From Corydoras sp. C115 (taxonomy: Eukaryota > Chordata > Actinopteri > Siluriformes > Callichthyidae): DNA of 64,000 nucleotides. A model generated the notes under the pieces. That model ran no database searches and had not been told where the DNA came from. It saw only the letters and a list, made by a program, of their open reading frames with translations. Every line of letters starts with the position of its first letter. Within the stretch, counting starts at the first letter, position 1. The stretch lies in the NCBI GenBank assembly GCA_019802505.1, contig JAFMOC010000105.1, positions 1 through 64,000 of the forward strand, given 5' to 3'. Position numbers and translations under genes: made by a program. Shown here piece after piece: positions 10,719-22,880 of this stretch.

Positions 10719-11079
10719 GGCGACACGGTGGCTTAGTAGTTAGCACGTTCTCCTCTCAGCGCTAGGGATTCCCGGTTCGAATCCCCATCTGGGTGGAGTT
10801 TCCATGTTCTCCCCGTGTCCGCGTGGGTTTCCTCCGGGTTCTCCGGTTTCCTCCCACAGTCCAAAAATGGATCAAGTCAATTGAGTTCTCGAAATTGCCC
10901 CATATAGAGTGTGTCTGTGTGAGTGAGGGTGTGCCCAGCGATGGATTGGCGCCCTGTCCTGGGTCTATCTGCCCAGCGCCCGAAACGTTCTCCCCTGGAT
11001 GGGCATGGGGAACCCCACCGCGACCCTAATAGAGGATAAAGCGGGAGATAATGAATGAATGAATGAACTAATGAATGAT
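10719..11079 (+). mobile_element. V-SINE copy inside the hAT element
   Basis: Second full-length copy, same orientation; AACTAATGAATG precedes and follows it, probably its target duplication. Confidence 0.9.
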
Positions 11080-11261
11080 CAAACACAATTAACGTAACAA
11101 CAGTTTGAAAAACGGATAAATACCCTCATGAAAGGGCACTTTTTAAAGAGGACAGAGGGGGAATAGGAAATCTGGGCTAAAGTTTCTAAACCCTAAAAAC
11201 GCCCCTGACTATTAACTCTTAACTATTAGCTCTCTCACCCTTGACAGTACCCCCTCTATCA

Positions 11262-11475
11262 CAGTCAATCAAGCACAGGCTTGTGGTTAAGGAAGCCTTG
11301 GTCTCACCAAGTATTATGACTTACCCTTGGGCAAGGCACCTAAACCCAATTGCTCTTCGAGCGAGGTGTACAGGGCTGCCCACTGCTCTAGGCACATGTG
11401 CTCACTTCACTCAGTGTGTGTATATGTGTGTGTTTCACTACACGATAGGTTAAATGTGGAGGACTAATTCCTGTA
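11262..11475 (+). mobile_element. degenerate tRNA-type SINE (third family)
   Basis: Matches a common fish SINE pattern: CCTTGGGCAAGGCACCTAAA, CAATTGCTC, GGGCTGCCCACTGCTC, a TGTGTGTGT stretch and GGTTAAATGTGGAGGAC. It is diverged and its head is poorly preserved. Confidence 0.6.
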
Positions 11476-12339
11476 TACAAAACACAGCATGCAATATAGA
11501 TCACTTTATCACAATTACAGTAGATGAAATAATATAAATTCATGTAATTTTAAACTTTTTAATTTCTTTAATCCATATATATTATCTATACATATTCTTC
11601 GTGCTTTATGTGTATATAGGACAAATAGACAATGTTCTTTTATCACATAAATTCGAAATCCTTGTGCTTTATGTTGTGCATTTGCAGCTTTGGCGCCCCC
11701 ACCAGGCCACACTACCTTCTTCAGCATGAAATCTTGGGAGTTTCTTTAGAAATGAGAAAATATAGCATGCTTAAACTCTTTTGGATAACTTTTAATATAC
11801 ACTCCTGGGCTGATTGTGGCTGGTTGAACGTCAGGGTGGGATGTGGGAATGAAAAACGGGCAAATACATGTGCTGGGGCAGCAACAGAGCACAGCTGCAT
11901 TAAAGAATTCACATTAGTGTTGTGGATTTAACAGAAACATAATGAAAACTGGATTTGGTTTAAAAGCATTATGTGAAATAAACTGCGCACATTTTACTCT
12001 GACACAAAGGGCAGCTGCGTCTTTGTATTTAAAGCCGATGATCTATTTTTATGAAGCCCAATTTTTAATCTGGGACTCTTATCCTTCTTGTGCCAGCTTT
12101 TTCAGAATTTAAAGAGACAGCCAGCAAATTTAGCTGAACAGAAGAATTCAGTGTACAAGTGATATTCTCAGACTTTTAGTTTTGGCACTCAGTAGCCATT
12201 TCAGATGCGCATTGTTTCACAAGGTTGCTCATGTTGAGCATGTTGTTGGAAACTGAGAGAATAGAAATAGATATTTGCAATAGAAAAGAAAAGAATCTAT
12301 CATCTTATCTCATTATTTATAACTTATACCCATACTCGG

Positions 12340-12925
12340 GTCAAGAACGACCTACCTCTATATATTAGACAGGCTGTCCATTTTGAAATCTAGTCTTAAA
12401 ACCCATTTTTATTCTCTGGTTTTAACACACCATGATTTTACATTGGTTTGTATTGTTTTATTGTTTATATTGTATTCTTGTTTTTATAATTTTATAATTT
12501 GAAGTTTTAAACACTGTACGGCACTTTATTTCAGCTGCTGTCCATCCATCCATTATCTTCCGCTTCATCCTATATCAGGGTCGCGGGGGGGTTCCCCATG
12601 CCCATCCAGGGGAGAACGGAGAACCCAGGACAGGGCGCCAATCCATCGCTGGGCACACACTCACTCACACAAACACATACACACTCTATATGGGGCAATT
12701 TGGAGAACTCAGTTGACTTGATCCATGTTTTTGGACTGTGGGAGGAAACCGGAGAACCCGGAGGAAACCCACGCTGACACAGGGAGAAAATGGAAACTCC
12801 ACCCAGATGGGGATTCGAACCGGGAATCCCTAACGCTGAGAGGCGAACGTACTAACCACTAAGCCATCTTGCCGACTGTTTTTAAAGTGCTTGATAAATA
12901 AAGTTGAGTTGAGTTGAGTTGAGTT
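12340..12925 (+). mobile_element. LINE 3' end interrupted by a V-SINE
   Basis: 12340-12540 reads like the end of a fish LINE ORF2 and its 3' UTR (AAAACCCATTTTTATTCTCT, ACTGTACGGCACTTT). After the V-SINE it resumes as TTTTTAAAGTGCTTGATAAATAAAG followed by (TTGAG)n at 12902-12925. Family not assigned. Confidence 0.55.
12541..12877 (-). mobile_element. V-SINE copy inside a LINE 3' end
   Basis: Minus-strand copy splitting the LINE tail; an internal deletion removes the CGTTTCGGGCGCTGGGCAG stretch. Confidence 0.85.
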
Positions 12926-13257
12926 GAAGTAGGGTGGTTCTTCTTGCCTATCCAGGGGACAATGTTTAGGGTGCAGGGCAGGTACACCCACCCACTAACT
13001 GAAAAGGTGTGTGTCCAATAACAATGAGCGCTGAATAGAACTGAATGCCATTAAACCTGACTGCATTTGTACAGAAAATGCAGATACATAAGCGCATTAT
13101 ACAGTGGGTTCTGCATTCACAGACAAATGGAGAACCTCATGGAGTAGCACTTTGAGTCCAGGTAGCTGCAACACTGAAATAGCAATCTGCTAAGTTAAGA
13201 GCATTACTACAAAAAAGGTTGACAGCTCTATAAAGATCACTGAGATATGGCCCAAAA

Positions 13258-13604
13258 TTCATCCATTCATTATCTTCCGCTTTATCCAATATTATGGTCG
13301 TGGGGGGGGGGTTCCCATTGCCCATCCAGGGGAGAACGTTTCGGGCGCTGGGCAGATACACCCAGGACAGGGCGCCAATCTATCGCTGGTCACACACTCA
13401 CTCACACCGACACGCACACAGACACACTCTATATGGGGCAATTTGGAGAACTCAATTGAATTGATCCATGTTTTTGGACTGTTGGAGGAAACCGGAGAAC
13501 CCAGAGGAAACCCACGCAGACACGGGGAGAACATGGAAACTCCACCCAGATGGGGATTCGAACCAGGAATCCCTAGTGCTGAGAGGAGAACGTGCCAACC
13601 ACTA
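13258..13604 (-). mobile_element. V-SINE copy
   Basis: Minus-strand copy with a G9 run near its 3' region, ending within the tRNA head before an A/T-rich tract. Confidence 0.85.
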
Positions 13605-13722
13605 AGCTAAAAAAATAATAATAATAATTCTTTGAACAGCTTTCTTTACCCAGAATGAATGCTTAAGGTCCCAACATTAACTGTTTTATGTACTATCAGC
13701 CAGTAAGCCACATCCATTTTTC

Positions 13723-14415
13723 ATTCATTCATTATCTCCCGCTTTATCCTCTATTAGGGTCGCGGTGGGGTTCCCCATGCCCATCCAGGGGAGAACGTCT
13801 CAGGCGCTGGGCAGATAGACCCAGGACAGGGCGCCAATCCATCGCTGGGCACACACTCACTCACACAGACACACTCTATATGGGGCAATTTTTGAGAATT
13901 CATTTGACTTGATCCGGACGGCACGGTGGCATAGTGGTTAGCACGTTCGCCTCTCAGCGCTAGGGATTCCCGGTTCGAATCCCCATCTGGGTGGTTTCCA
14001 TGTTCTCCCCGTGTCCGCGTGGGTTTCCTCCGGGTTCTCCGGTTTCCTCCCACAGTCCAAAAACATGGATCAAGTTAATTGAGTTCTCCAAATTGCCCCA
14101 TATAGAGTGTGTTTGAGTGAGTGAGTGTGTGCCCAGCGATGGATTGGCGCCCGGTCCTGGGTGTATCTGCCCAGCGCCCGAGACGTTCTCCCCTGGATGG
14201 GAATGGGGAACCCCACCGCGACCCTAATAGAGGATAAAGCGGGTGATATGAATGAATTTGACTTGATCCATGTTTTTGGACTGTGGGAGGAAACCGGAGA
14301 ACCCGGAGGAAACCCACGCAGACACGGGGAGAACATGGAAACTCCACCCAGATGGGGATTCGAACCGGGAATCCCTAGCGCTGAGAGGCGAACGTGCTAA
14401 CCACTAAGCCACCCA
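13723..14415 (-). mobile_element. V-SINE split by a younger opposite-strand copy
   Basis: The minus-strand SINE at 13723-13915 continues at 14256-14415 after a plus-strand insertion. The interrupted phrase TTTGACTTGATCC is duplicated on both sides. Confidence 0.9.
13916..14255 (+). mobile_element. V-SINE inserted in an older V-SINE
   Basis: Plus-strand copy flanked by ATTTGACTTGATCC at 13902-13915 and 14256-14269, a perfect 14-bp target duplication. Confidence 0.95.
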
Positions 14416-14419
14416 CGTC

Positions 14420-15885
14420 CATTTTATTTTATTAAAATTTTAATAAATGTAAATATTTATGTGATACATTTATCAGTAATATATATTTATTTGTTGCACT
14501 GGGATTGTACCACTGCTTCGTTTATTACTTTTTTCCCTCATCGTTCCTAAAACCCTCCATTTACAGATGGAACTGAGCTTTGTTTTAATTGTACCAGAAT
14601 TTTGTGTGAGCGTGTGTGAGAGAGAGATAAAGACGGAGAGAGAGAGGACAATCAAATAACGTGTAGGTAGACAAATGCAGGGAAAAAAACTATACTTCGA
14701 CAGACACAGTTTCCTCTGTCACTGTGTACAGTAATGTCATCATTCGAGCAGATGTAAGTGTTAGTGTAGGAGTAGGAGCTTGTTTACGTGACCTCCACCG
14801 GGTTTGCCAGATTAGAATGCTTCATTTCAACTCAATCACATGTAGACAAGCTTTATACAAACAACTAATTGCTACTAAAACTCAGAAAAATAAAGTTACC
14901 AATTTATAGATTGTACAGCTACTTTAGAGAGAAGCTTCAGGTCATTATGTCTGTGTAATTAATAACGTCATCTTATCTGGCAACACTGCAGTCATGACAT
15001 GAATGTCGTTCTATTAGGCACATTTCCAACAACACACAGGTTTTTATGTCCCTTGGCCTTGTTCACCCATGTAAAGCAGTGAGACGACGCAGCTCTGCTG
15101 TTCATGTTGCTATGGGAAACCGAACGAAAATTCATATTTCATAACTGCCACCCCCAGCCGAGTGGCTGGCCGTGTGGGAGATGGAAATGCGTGGGCTATG
15201 AGTGGGCACAGGCCCTCATTCCACAACCTAGATCATTTCAGAGATGGAATTACTCACTCAGCTACAACAACTAGGACTGAACAGTACATCATCCTGTGGT
15301 CTTCAGTTAAGGTTTGTTACCACGGTAACAGAACGTTGAGCAAAACTTATTTTAATTAACACAGGAACACGGTATACCTGAAAATTTTTAACCGCAGTAT
15401 TAATGATTAATCAGATTAATTTGAATGAATTTTTAATTACACTGAAAACAATATGGAGTATGCTTAGCTTACCTACTCGTTAGTGTGATTTCGTAAAGAT
15501 GAGTTGTACATGGCGTAAATCGACAAAATTTACCTGGAGAGAAAATAATCTGTCCAGACGGAAACTATAGACAAGCATCTGCAGACGAGACATATTTACA
15601 ATTACAAGTTTTAGTGATAAACAACATTCTGAATGCTTTCATAAAATGGAAATCGGTCCTGGAATTTTCCTACATTATTTCTTTTCCAATTTAGTAAAAT
15701 TTTATTTCCCATTGGAGTCTGTAAAGACTGTATTTGCTATTCATTATTTCAGTCACATATGCTATATGGGAGATTCATATAATATTGGCTAAAAAACTAA
15801 ATTGGAAACACATTTTTATTGGGTAACAGTCCTGTAGAACCAGAAAAAATCTATACAATTATAAATATTATATATCTAATATAAT
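14420..15885. other. unique AT-rich region downstream of nrgn
   Basis: Between the hepacam 5' side and the nrgn 3' end. No supported exon or repeat. A GA-rich patch lies at 14610-14650. Confidence 0.4.
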
Positions 15886-15889
15886 ATAT

Positions 15890-16233
15890 TCATTCATTCA
15901 TTATCTTCCGCTTTATCCTCTATTAGGGTCGCGGGGGGGTTCCCCATGCCCATCCGGGGAGAACGTTTCGGGCACTGGGCAGATACACCCAGGACAGGGT
16001 GCCAATCTATCGCTGGGCACACACTCACTCACACACACACTCTATATGGAGCAATTTGGAGAACTCAATTGACTTGATCCATGTTTTTTGGACTGTGGGA
16101 GGAAACCGGAGAACCCGGAGGATACCCACGCAGACACGGGGAGAACATGGAAACTCCACCCAGATGGGGATTCGAACCAGGAATCCCTAGTGCTGAGAGA
16201 CGAACGTGCTAACCACTAAGCCACCGTGTCACC
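15890..16233 (-). mobile_element. V-SINE copy
   Basis: Full-length minus-strand copy flanked on both sides by TAATATAATATAT-type sequence, probably its target duplication. Confidence 0.9.
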
Positions 16234-16816
16234 TAATATAATATATAATAAATTAATTTATATAATATAAATCATAATAAATTAAATACATAATAAATGA
16301 TATATTATATATAGTTTTTTTTAACAACAAATATTAATAACAAAGTTGTGTGTGAATAAGTAGTCCATAACTCAAGTCAACGGGATGTTATTCAATACAT
16401 CGCTGTCATTCTGTGATAGACAGCTTATTTAGCATTAACTGTGACATCACTTTTACAGTATTTTCTAAACATCCATCTGCCTTTGTTTGTTTTTTGTTTT
16501 TTTGCTTGCTCTTGAATATGACTGTGGAGGAGGAAGAGTGGATGTGTTCTAATCCGTCCAGGGAGAAGCCTGGAGGAGATAATTACCACCTGCTCTACTT
16601 TCTTTAGTAGATAGTGGTTTGTGTACTGCAATTAAATGTGAGTTTGAGGGATTTTACAATTTGGAAAACAATACTCACATAAAAACAACACAGATTCAAC
16701 AAAAAGAAGAAGAGCAGGCAATGGAGAGGAATATGAGGCATGACTAATAGACATGTTTTTTGTGATAAAAAAATGAAATTGAACCACCTGTATGTCCGCA
16801 CTTAACACACACACAC

Positions 16817-16818
<2 letters not shown>

Positions 16819-16894
<76 letters not shown>
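16819..16894. repeat. (TA)n microsatellite
   Basis: About 38 uninterrupted TA units. CCACCTGTATGTC occurs on both sides (16785 and 16920), a flanking direct repeat. Confidence 0.95.
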
Positions 16895-16896
<2 letters not shown>

Positions 16897-16984
16897 TCTA
16901 TATATATGAATCTACATACCACCTGTATGTCTGAACCTAACACATGCAACTCCCTCCTATATGCATCATTGTGCATAGAGGATA

Positions 16985-17114
<130 letters not shown>

Positions 17115-17148
17115 TTTTTTTTTTCATTTGTAAAGCATTATATTGGCG

Positions 17149-17497
17149 CGGGCGGCACGGTGGCTTAGTGGTTAGCACGTTCGCCTCTCAGCGCTAGGGA
17201 TTCCCGGTTCGAATCCCCATCTGGGTGGAGTTTCCATGTTCTCCCCATGTCTGCGTGGGTTTCCTCCGGGTTCTCCGGTTTCCTCCCACAGTCCAAAAAC
17301 ATGGATCAAATCAATTGAATTCTCAAAATTGCCCCATATAGAGTGTGTTTGTGTGAGTGATTGTGTGACCAGTGATGGATTGGCGCCCTGTCCTGGGTCT
17401 ATCTGCCCGGCGCCCGGGACGTTCTCCCCTGGATGGGCATGGGGAACCCCACCGCGGCCCTGGTAGAGGATAAAGCAGGAGATAATGAATGAATTAT
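17149..17497 (+). mobile_element. V-SINE copy
   Basis: Full-length plus-strand copy. ATTATATTGGCGC occurs on both sides (17137 and 17494), an evident target duplication. Confidence 0.9.
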
Positions 17498-17499
17498 AT

Positions 17500-17935
17500 T
17501 GGCGCTAAAAAGTCATAAACTATTATTAAACTGTTATTATTATTACTATACTATACCTCCTCTGCACATGTCCAAATCACCTCAATTTTGCCTTCCTGCC
17601 CTTGTCTCCAAAATTACTATCTCTGCTGTCCTACTAATAAACTCAGTCCAAAATGTGTTCACATTACTATTTATAATTCTATTACATGTAAAAAAAAAAA
17701 AAGAACTATCACCTAATCTACTTTTATAAAATGTTATTTATCCAAAGTGGCTTACAAGTAGCCCAGCTTGGGTGGTTAGGCTAAGACAGCAGCTACCAAA
17801 TTATACACAAACCAAGGGACCGAACACAAAAAAATGGTCTGCTTATACTTTTTTGGCAACTTTTAGTGCAGCCCCTGTTATGGGTGATGATGCTTATGTT
17901 GAATGGCTGATGTCAGGGTCATAAAACAGGCGAGT
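17500..17935. other. unique region just past the nrgn 3' end
   Basis: A/T-rich; TTATCCAAAGTGGCTTACAAG (17738-17758) resembles the end of a tRNA-type SINE but is too short to assign. No gene seen. Confidence 0.35.
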
Positions 17936-17939
17936 GACA

Positions 17940-18386
17940 GAATCCAACCCAATTTGATTTATTAAACAGGCAGAAATAATTCAAGCTAGAAAAAACAACC
18001 CTTGTAATAAATGCATACTTTCTTGTGGTATGGACACAAGTGAAGATATCATTACAAAAAGAAAATAAACAAATCCCTTAGTGTTTGGCTGATTGTATAA
18101 GGAGCAATGGAGAACATGCTTTTGAACCTAAATCATTTAAAGCATTTTGAAAGCATGGCCTTTCTACTGAAGCTATGTAACATGCTGAGAGGCATTTGTG
18201 CAGCACACACTACAGTCCATACTCTATTGTCAACAGAGAAGTAAAAAAAAGAAACGGATCCAGGCTGTGTTTCTAAGTTTACATTAGTAAATATCATACA
18301 CTGAGGGTTTCTTTTCGACAGAGGACCTCTGGTTATTGCAGTGGTGAGTATAAAACCACCTGGGCAGCAGTGGACGTCCTCTCCCG
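17940..18386 (-). other. nrgn: nrgn 3' UTR with poly(A) signal
   Basis: Sequence after the exon 3 stop has stops in all minus-strand frames and no SINE. AATAAA occurs on the minus strand at 17963-17958, about 425 bases past the stop, so the transcript probably ends near 17.94 kb. The exact end is inferred. Confidence 0.5.
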
Positions 18387-18407
18387 CTACTTCTGATCTC
18401 TTTGTTT
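18387..18407 (-). CDS. nrgn: neurogranin exon 3 (C-terminus and stop)
   Basis: Predicted last coding segment. The minus-strand acceptor TCTGTTTCAG (AG at 18409-18408) joins in phase 0 after KPKEE and reads KQRDQK then TAG. The whole protein would be 60 residues, shorter than the 78-residue human form because the Gly-rich tail is absent. What is seen is a good acceptor, the right phase and a plausible charged end. The splice itself is inferred; an alternative last exon elsewhere in intron 2 is possible. Confidence 0.65.
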   Translation of the reverse strand, partial: KQRDQK

Positions 18408-18672
18408 CTGAAACAGACATTTTTGTACAAAACAAAAGAACTAATGAACAGAACAGACATATGATTGTGAATCGCAGTGTAGCAAATACAGCAAAACGTT
18501 GTCTTACAGTACTGTTTAATATATATTAGATAATTTATTCGTTAATTAATAGGAGTAAGTTATTGATTCAGTCATGTACAAGCAGAAAATGCACTTCATG
18601 CAGATAGAAGTAATGACCTCATCATTCAGAATGAGTGTAAAAAAGGGTTTTAATTTGAACTGTGGCATGATT

Positions 18673-18895
18673 GGGGTGTGGTAGCTCAGTGGGGTGTGGT
18701 AGCTCAGTGGTTAGGGTGTTGGGCTATCAATCTGAAGGTTGGGGGTTCAATTCCCAGGTCCCCTGAAGTTACCAGTGTGGGTGCTTGAGCAAGGCCCTTA
18801 ACCCTCATTGCTCCAGGGATGCTGTGATTAACCCTGTGCTCACCTTGTAAGTCGCTTTGGATAAAAGCGTCTGATAAATGACCAAAAATGTCATT
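18673..18895 (+). mobile_element. second tRNA-type SINE family, copy 1 (duplicated head)
   Basis: tRNA-like head with A box (GTAGCTCAGTGG) and B box (GGTTCAATTCC), a body with GAGCAAGGCCCTTAACCCTC, and the LINE-2-type tail GTAAGTCGCTTTGGATAAAA. The first 18 bases (GGGGTGTGGTAGCTCAGT) are doubled at 18673-18690 and 18691-18708. Lies in nrgn intron 2. Confidence 0.85.
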
Positions 18896-18899
18896 GTTG

Positions 18900-21100
18900 G
18901 TGCCAGGTAAGTTTGTGATTTTCATAACTACTGCTTTTTTTTAAATAAAGGGGACACCTGAAAATTACCTAACTCGTTTAAGAGATTAGAAGGCCAATGG
19001 TATCCAATCTGTACAGATTTAGTAAAAAGAATGATATCTCAGAATGTAAAATACAGTTAAAACGCCTAATCATTATTAGTACAGAATTCCTAATAAAGTC
19101 TATTGCAAGACAAACCATGTTTATCATTAAACATTAATTGTAGTATGTTTGCAATAAGTTGTCATAAAAAAATTACACAAAAATATCTTCATTTTCGAAT
19201 TAAGCTGCATAATTATTTACAACATCTGACCCTTCGGTCTCTGGTTTACAAATTTTTATTTAGTACTGAAATGTTGTCTTTTATCAAAATGATTACATTT
19301 TATTTATTTTTTGCAAATGGAAACAAAAAACGTTTTTTTTTTAATATAATGTTATTACACAAATGGTTAGGTCTGTCATGTTTGCTGTGTCATTTATAGC
19401 AGGAATCCACTGGTACCCATAGAGTTCATAATGACAACACTTAATCTTGTATTTCAGTTTTAAAAATAATAGTCAGATGATTAAAAATCCCAATTGATTA
19501 ATTTAGCTAGCACAATCTATTTCCCACTTCAAACTCTAAACAATCACGTAATTTTAACCAATCACATTTCTCACTTTGAAATCCAGCCATAATCTTTTAC
19601 ATCTAATCATTATTCAGTATCTGACCGTGACTAACACCAAAGGTCTTTCAAACCATTGAGATCTTTGCAGAACAGGTTACTGGAGTTTATGTGGAGCGTA
19701 GACTTTATGTAAAACAAATTGCAAAAATATTTGAATTATTATGTCAGTGCAGACAGGTACCTTCCTCATTTTGTTCAACCTCAAAACTAGAATCAAAATT
19801 AGAATGACTTGGCATGTGGTAGAATAAGCACCACACTTAACTATGATGATTTAATGTGTACTGTATTTAATGTGTCATGTGTAATGTGTATCTAAAGTTG
19901 ATGCTATATTGATGTTAAATTAAAATTTAAAGACCTAAGGCTCTATGACCCAATGACTATTCCACTGTACTCAGTTGTAATACATGTACAATGTTCTTGA
20001 AATGCTCTAAAAAATGTGCTGGTAAAGTGCAAAGACTTAGTGGCACATTGCGGGCACCTCCTTTGCATAAATAAAACAACTAAGTGTGCATACTCCTGAC
20101 ATTAACCACATGCCGTCTGTTATTGCCTAGGCAACAAGTAATTAAGGCACCATTGCTAGGATACTGCGTAAGCTTCTATTAGATCTACAGGGAGAATATT
20201 GATCGAAAGTTATTTCTGTAGAATTTAGTTTTAAAATCATGTGAGATATTTGTTTTTTTTATCTCCTGCACATGATGCCCTATTCCGTCTGTATTAGTTG
20301 CATCAATCCATATTACTAAAGCTTCTTATTGTCCTACTGACTATTGAGTTCATTGAAATGCAGCCCCTATTAATTAATTTTAATAAATTTTTTATATAGA
20401 AATGTTTATATCCACTCAATATACGTATAACCTACAAAGGTAGGTACATGGCTTGTGAGTGTATATTAAGGTAGTCAAACTTAAAGCCAAAATTTTTTTT
20501 TTACGTCATTTATACAAGTTTTGTTTTGACCTTTTGTGGTATCCATAATGTTGCACAAAGCTACCTGTATATATGTGTGAACAAAAGTTTTGGAACACCT
20601 CAACATTACACATTGTGAAGATTTAATATTAATTAGTGTGATTGCCATATATGGCAATTAGTGTGACTGCGGAGCGATGCATGTCTGATCTGATTGTGGG
20701 AGTGAGCACTGAGAGGGTTGTGGAATGGGACTCACATCAGAACTCGCTGCTCACTTAGAACAGAAATTGAGGAACATGTGTGTCTCGAATAACATCAGAA
20801 AAGGTCCTGATTTGTTGCTAGTCGTTTTATGAAACAATAAGTCGCTAGAGGGTCTGAAAAGTCACTAAACATAGCAACAAAGTCGCTAGGTCGGCAACAG
20901 TGGTAGAACCTTGTTCATAGGACTGGGTCATGGTCATGCTGGAACAGAAAAGGTCCGTCACCAAACTGTTCTGACAAAGTAAGAAGATTACAATTGTCCA
21001 TTAGTATTAAAAATTGTATTTACTGGAACTAGGTCAGTTGGGCAGTCAGGCAGGTAATGGCATTGACCAAACCCAGACTCGTCCACCAGATTCCCAAATA
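18900..21100. other. nrgn intron 2, mostly unique
   Basis: A/T-rich intron without supported exons. Near 20580 GAACAAAAGTTTTGGAACACC resembles a DNA-transposon end, and 20800-20900 has repeated AGTCGCTAG words as in some hAT ends, but no complete element could be delimited. Confidence 0.35.
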
Positions 21101-21105
21101 AAAAG

Positions 21106-21297
21106 GGGCGGGTTAGCTCAGTGGTTAGGGTGTTGGGCTATCAATCTGAAGGTTGGGGGTTCAAATCCCAGGTCCACTGAAGTTACCAGTGTGGGTCCTT
21201 GAGCAAGACCCTTAACCCTCATTGCTCCAGGGATGTTAGGATTAACCCTGTGCTCACCTTGTAAGTCGCTTTGGATAAAAGCGTCCAATAAATGACC
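21106..21297 (+). mobile_element. second tRNA-type SINE family, copy 2
   Basis: Same family as 18673, with an intact B box (GGTTCAAATCC) and the tail TTGGATAAAAGCGTCCAATAAATGAC. Confidence 0.9.
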
Positions 21298-21309
21298 AAA
21301 TTTAAAAGA

Positions 21310-21900
21310 TTCGATGAGTTACTCCACTGATCACATTTACACTCCTCCAGAGGGTAGTAGTAAAGATGTGCTTTGCACCACTCTATTTGACACTTGGCAC
21401 TGTACATGGTAATGTAAGATTGCAATGCTGCTGCACAACCAGAGAATCTCATCATGAAGCTCCAAACCCACAGATTTTGTGTGATGTCACTGCCAGTGGA
21501 GTGTTTTTTCACTCTTTTCGCTACTTGCCTCAGCACTTGGCAACCCAACTTTGCATGGTTCACAACCTCAATGCTATGATTTCTAAATACTTCCAGTTTT
21601 TAAAAATACTCTTCCAGTTGATTTCAAAAATATCAAGGAGTGCTGTATGAATAACAACCCCACCCAACAAAATCCACTCATTTAAATAGGATGTTTTTTG
21701 GAAAGCTTAAAGCTAATGAATAAATTCCTAATTATTTGCGGAAAGTTCTGTTACAAAAGCACAGTACATAAAGCAGAGGTGTGATTTCCACTGTGACCCC
21801 TGAGGAAACGAACAGGTTCTTTAGAAAAACAATCCTCTTGTTTGTGAACTCAGTCGTAATGTTGTATTCTGTCATGCGAGTTTCTTTACGTGTGTTTTTT
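21310..21900. other. nrgn intron 2, proximal part
   Basis: Unique sequence between the SINE and the exon 2 donor. It carries a 114-residue minus-strand open frame with no recognised motif or splice support; regarded as intronic. Confidence 0.35.
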
Positions 21901-21906
21901 TCTCAC

Positions 21907-22053
21907 CTCTTCCTTGGGTTTGTCATCCTTCATCTTCTTCCTGGTCATGTGACCTCTGAAGCCAGCCTGGATTTTGGTGGCGGCTTTGTTAGCAGCTGGG
22001 TCGTCAAGAGGGATGTCCATGATTTCCTCATCTTGTGGCTGAGCACAGCCCTC
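21907..22053 (-). CDS. nrgn: neurogranin exon 2 (acidic segment and IQ motif)
   Basis: Main coding exon of neurogranin: 147 nt, 49 codons, phase 0 at both ends. The acceptor is CCGTCAG (AG at 22055-22054); the donor is GAAGAG|GTGAGA (GT at 21906-21905). It encodes residues 6-54. The acidic stretch contains IMDIPLDDP, as in mammals. The IQ motif KIQAGFRGHMTRKKMK binds calcium-free calmodulin. Aligned without gaps to the human protein, position 36, the PKC-phosphorylated Ser in mammals, is Gly here. PCP4 and neuromodulin share the IQ motif but not IPLDDP. The exon sits between a 5.0-kb intron 1 and a 3.5-kb intron 2, both repeat-rich. Confidence 0.95.
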
Positions 22054-22209
22054 CTGACGGTTAACAAATGAGTGTAAAACTTACAGCAAGAAAAATCGAA
22101 TGGAAAGTTGTTAACTACAACGATGAATTCTACCAGTATAAGCATGTGAAAAAACAAATGAGCAGATAAGCAGGGAAGAAACGATCCTCTCAGTGAGGAA
22201 TTTGCATGT

Positions 22210-22880
22210 TCTCTCTATGTCAAATCAAAATCAAATCAAATCAAATCAGGTTTATTAGTCACATGTGTAGTTCTACACGGTAAAGCCAGCAGTGAACCAC
22301 GGAAAGTTAAAAATTTGGATTTACAGTAAAATAAAATAGATTTAGAAAATAGTTATACAAAATGATAAGTAAAATAAAATAAAATATAGATTTACAATGT
22401 GCAATTAAAAGTTTAAAAAGAGAAACTGTACAAATATGGCACTGTAACGGATATAAAATAAAAATTGTTTTATAAGTTATAATTAGGCGGCACGGTGGCA
22501 CGTTCGCCTCTCAGCGCTAGGGATTCCCGGTTTGAATCCCCATCTGGGTGGAGTTTCCATGTTCTCCCCGTGTCTGCGTGGGTTTCCTCCGGGTTCTCCG
22601 GTTTCCTCCCATAGTCCAAAAAACATGGATCAAGTCAATTGAATTCTCAAAGTTGTCCCACATAGAGTGTGTCTGTGTGAGTGAATGTGTGCCCAGCGAT
22701 GGATTGGCGTCCTGTCCTGGGTCTATCTGCCCAGCCCCCGAGATGTTCTCCCCTGGATGGGCATGGGGAACCCCACCGCGACCCTAATAGAGGATAAAGC
22801 GGAAGATAATGAATGAATGAATGAAAAAGTTATAATTAAAGTGAGTAGTGCATATATGTGCAACTAATGCAGTGCAGTGT
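22210..22880 (-). mobile_element. LINE 3' UTR fragment interrupted by a V-SINE
   Basis: On the minus strand it ends CACATGTGACTAATAAACCTG followed by (ATTTG)n. The same dispersed sequence recurs at 55765-56725, where it joins a LINE ORF2 end. A V-SINE (22486-22827) sits inside, with AAGTTATAATTA duplicated around it. Confidence 0.7.
22486..22827 (+). mobile_element. V-SINE copy inside a LINE fragment
   Basis: Plus-strand copy with a small deletion in the head (GGTGGCACGTTCGCC). Lies in nrgn intron 1. Confidence 0.9.

Larger units (their letters stand above)
9854..11207. mobile_element. non-autonomous hAT-like transposon carrying two SINEs
   Basis: Ends are imperfect terminal inverted repeats: CAGGGCGTTGTTAGACC at the left, and at the right the reverse complement of CAGGGGCGTTTTTAGGG. 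CAGGG(G)CG ends are typical of hAT elements. The 8-bp flanks ACTATTAC (9846-9853) and ACTATTAA (11208-11215) agree at 7 of 8 positions, matching the hAT target size. No transposase frame is visible. V-SINEs at 10353 and 10719 inserted later. Confidence 0.75.
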
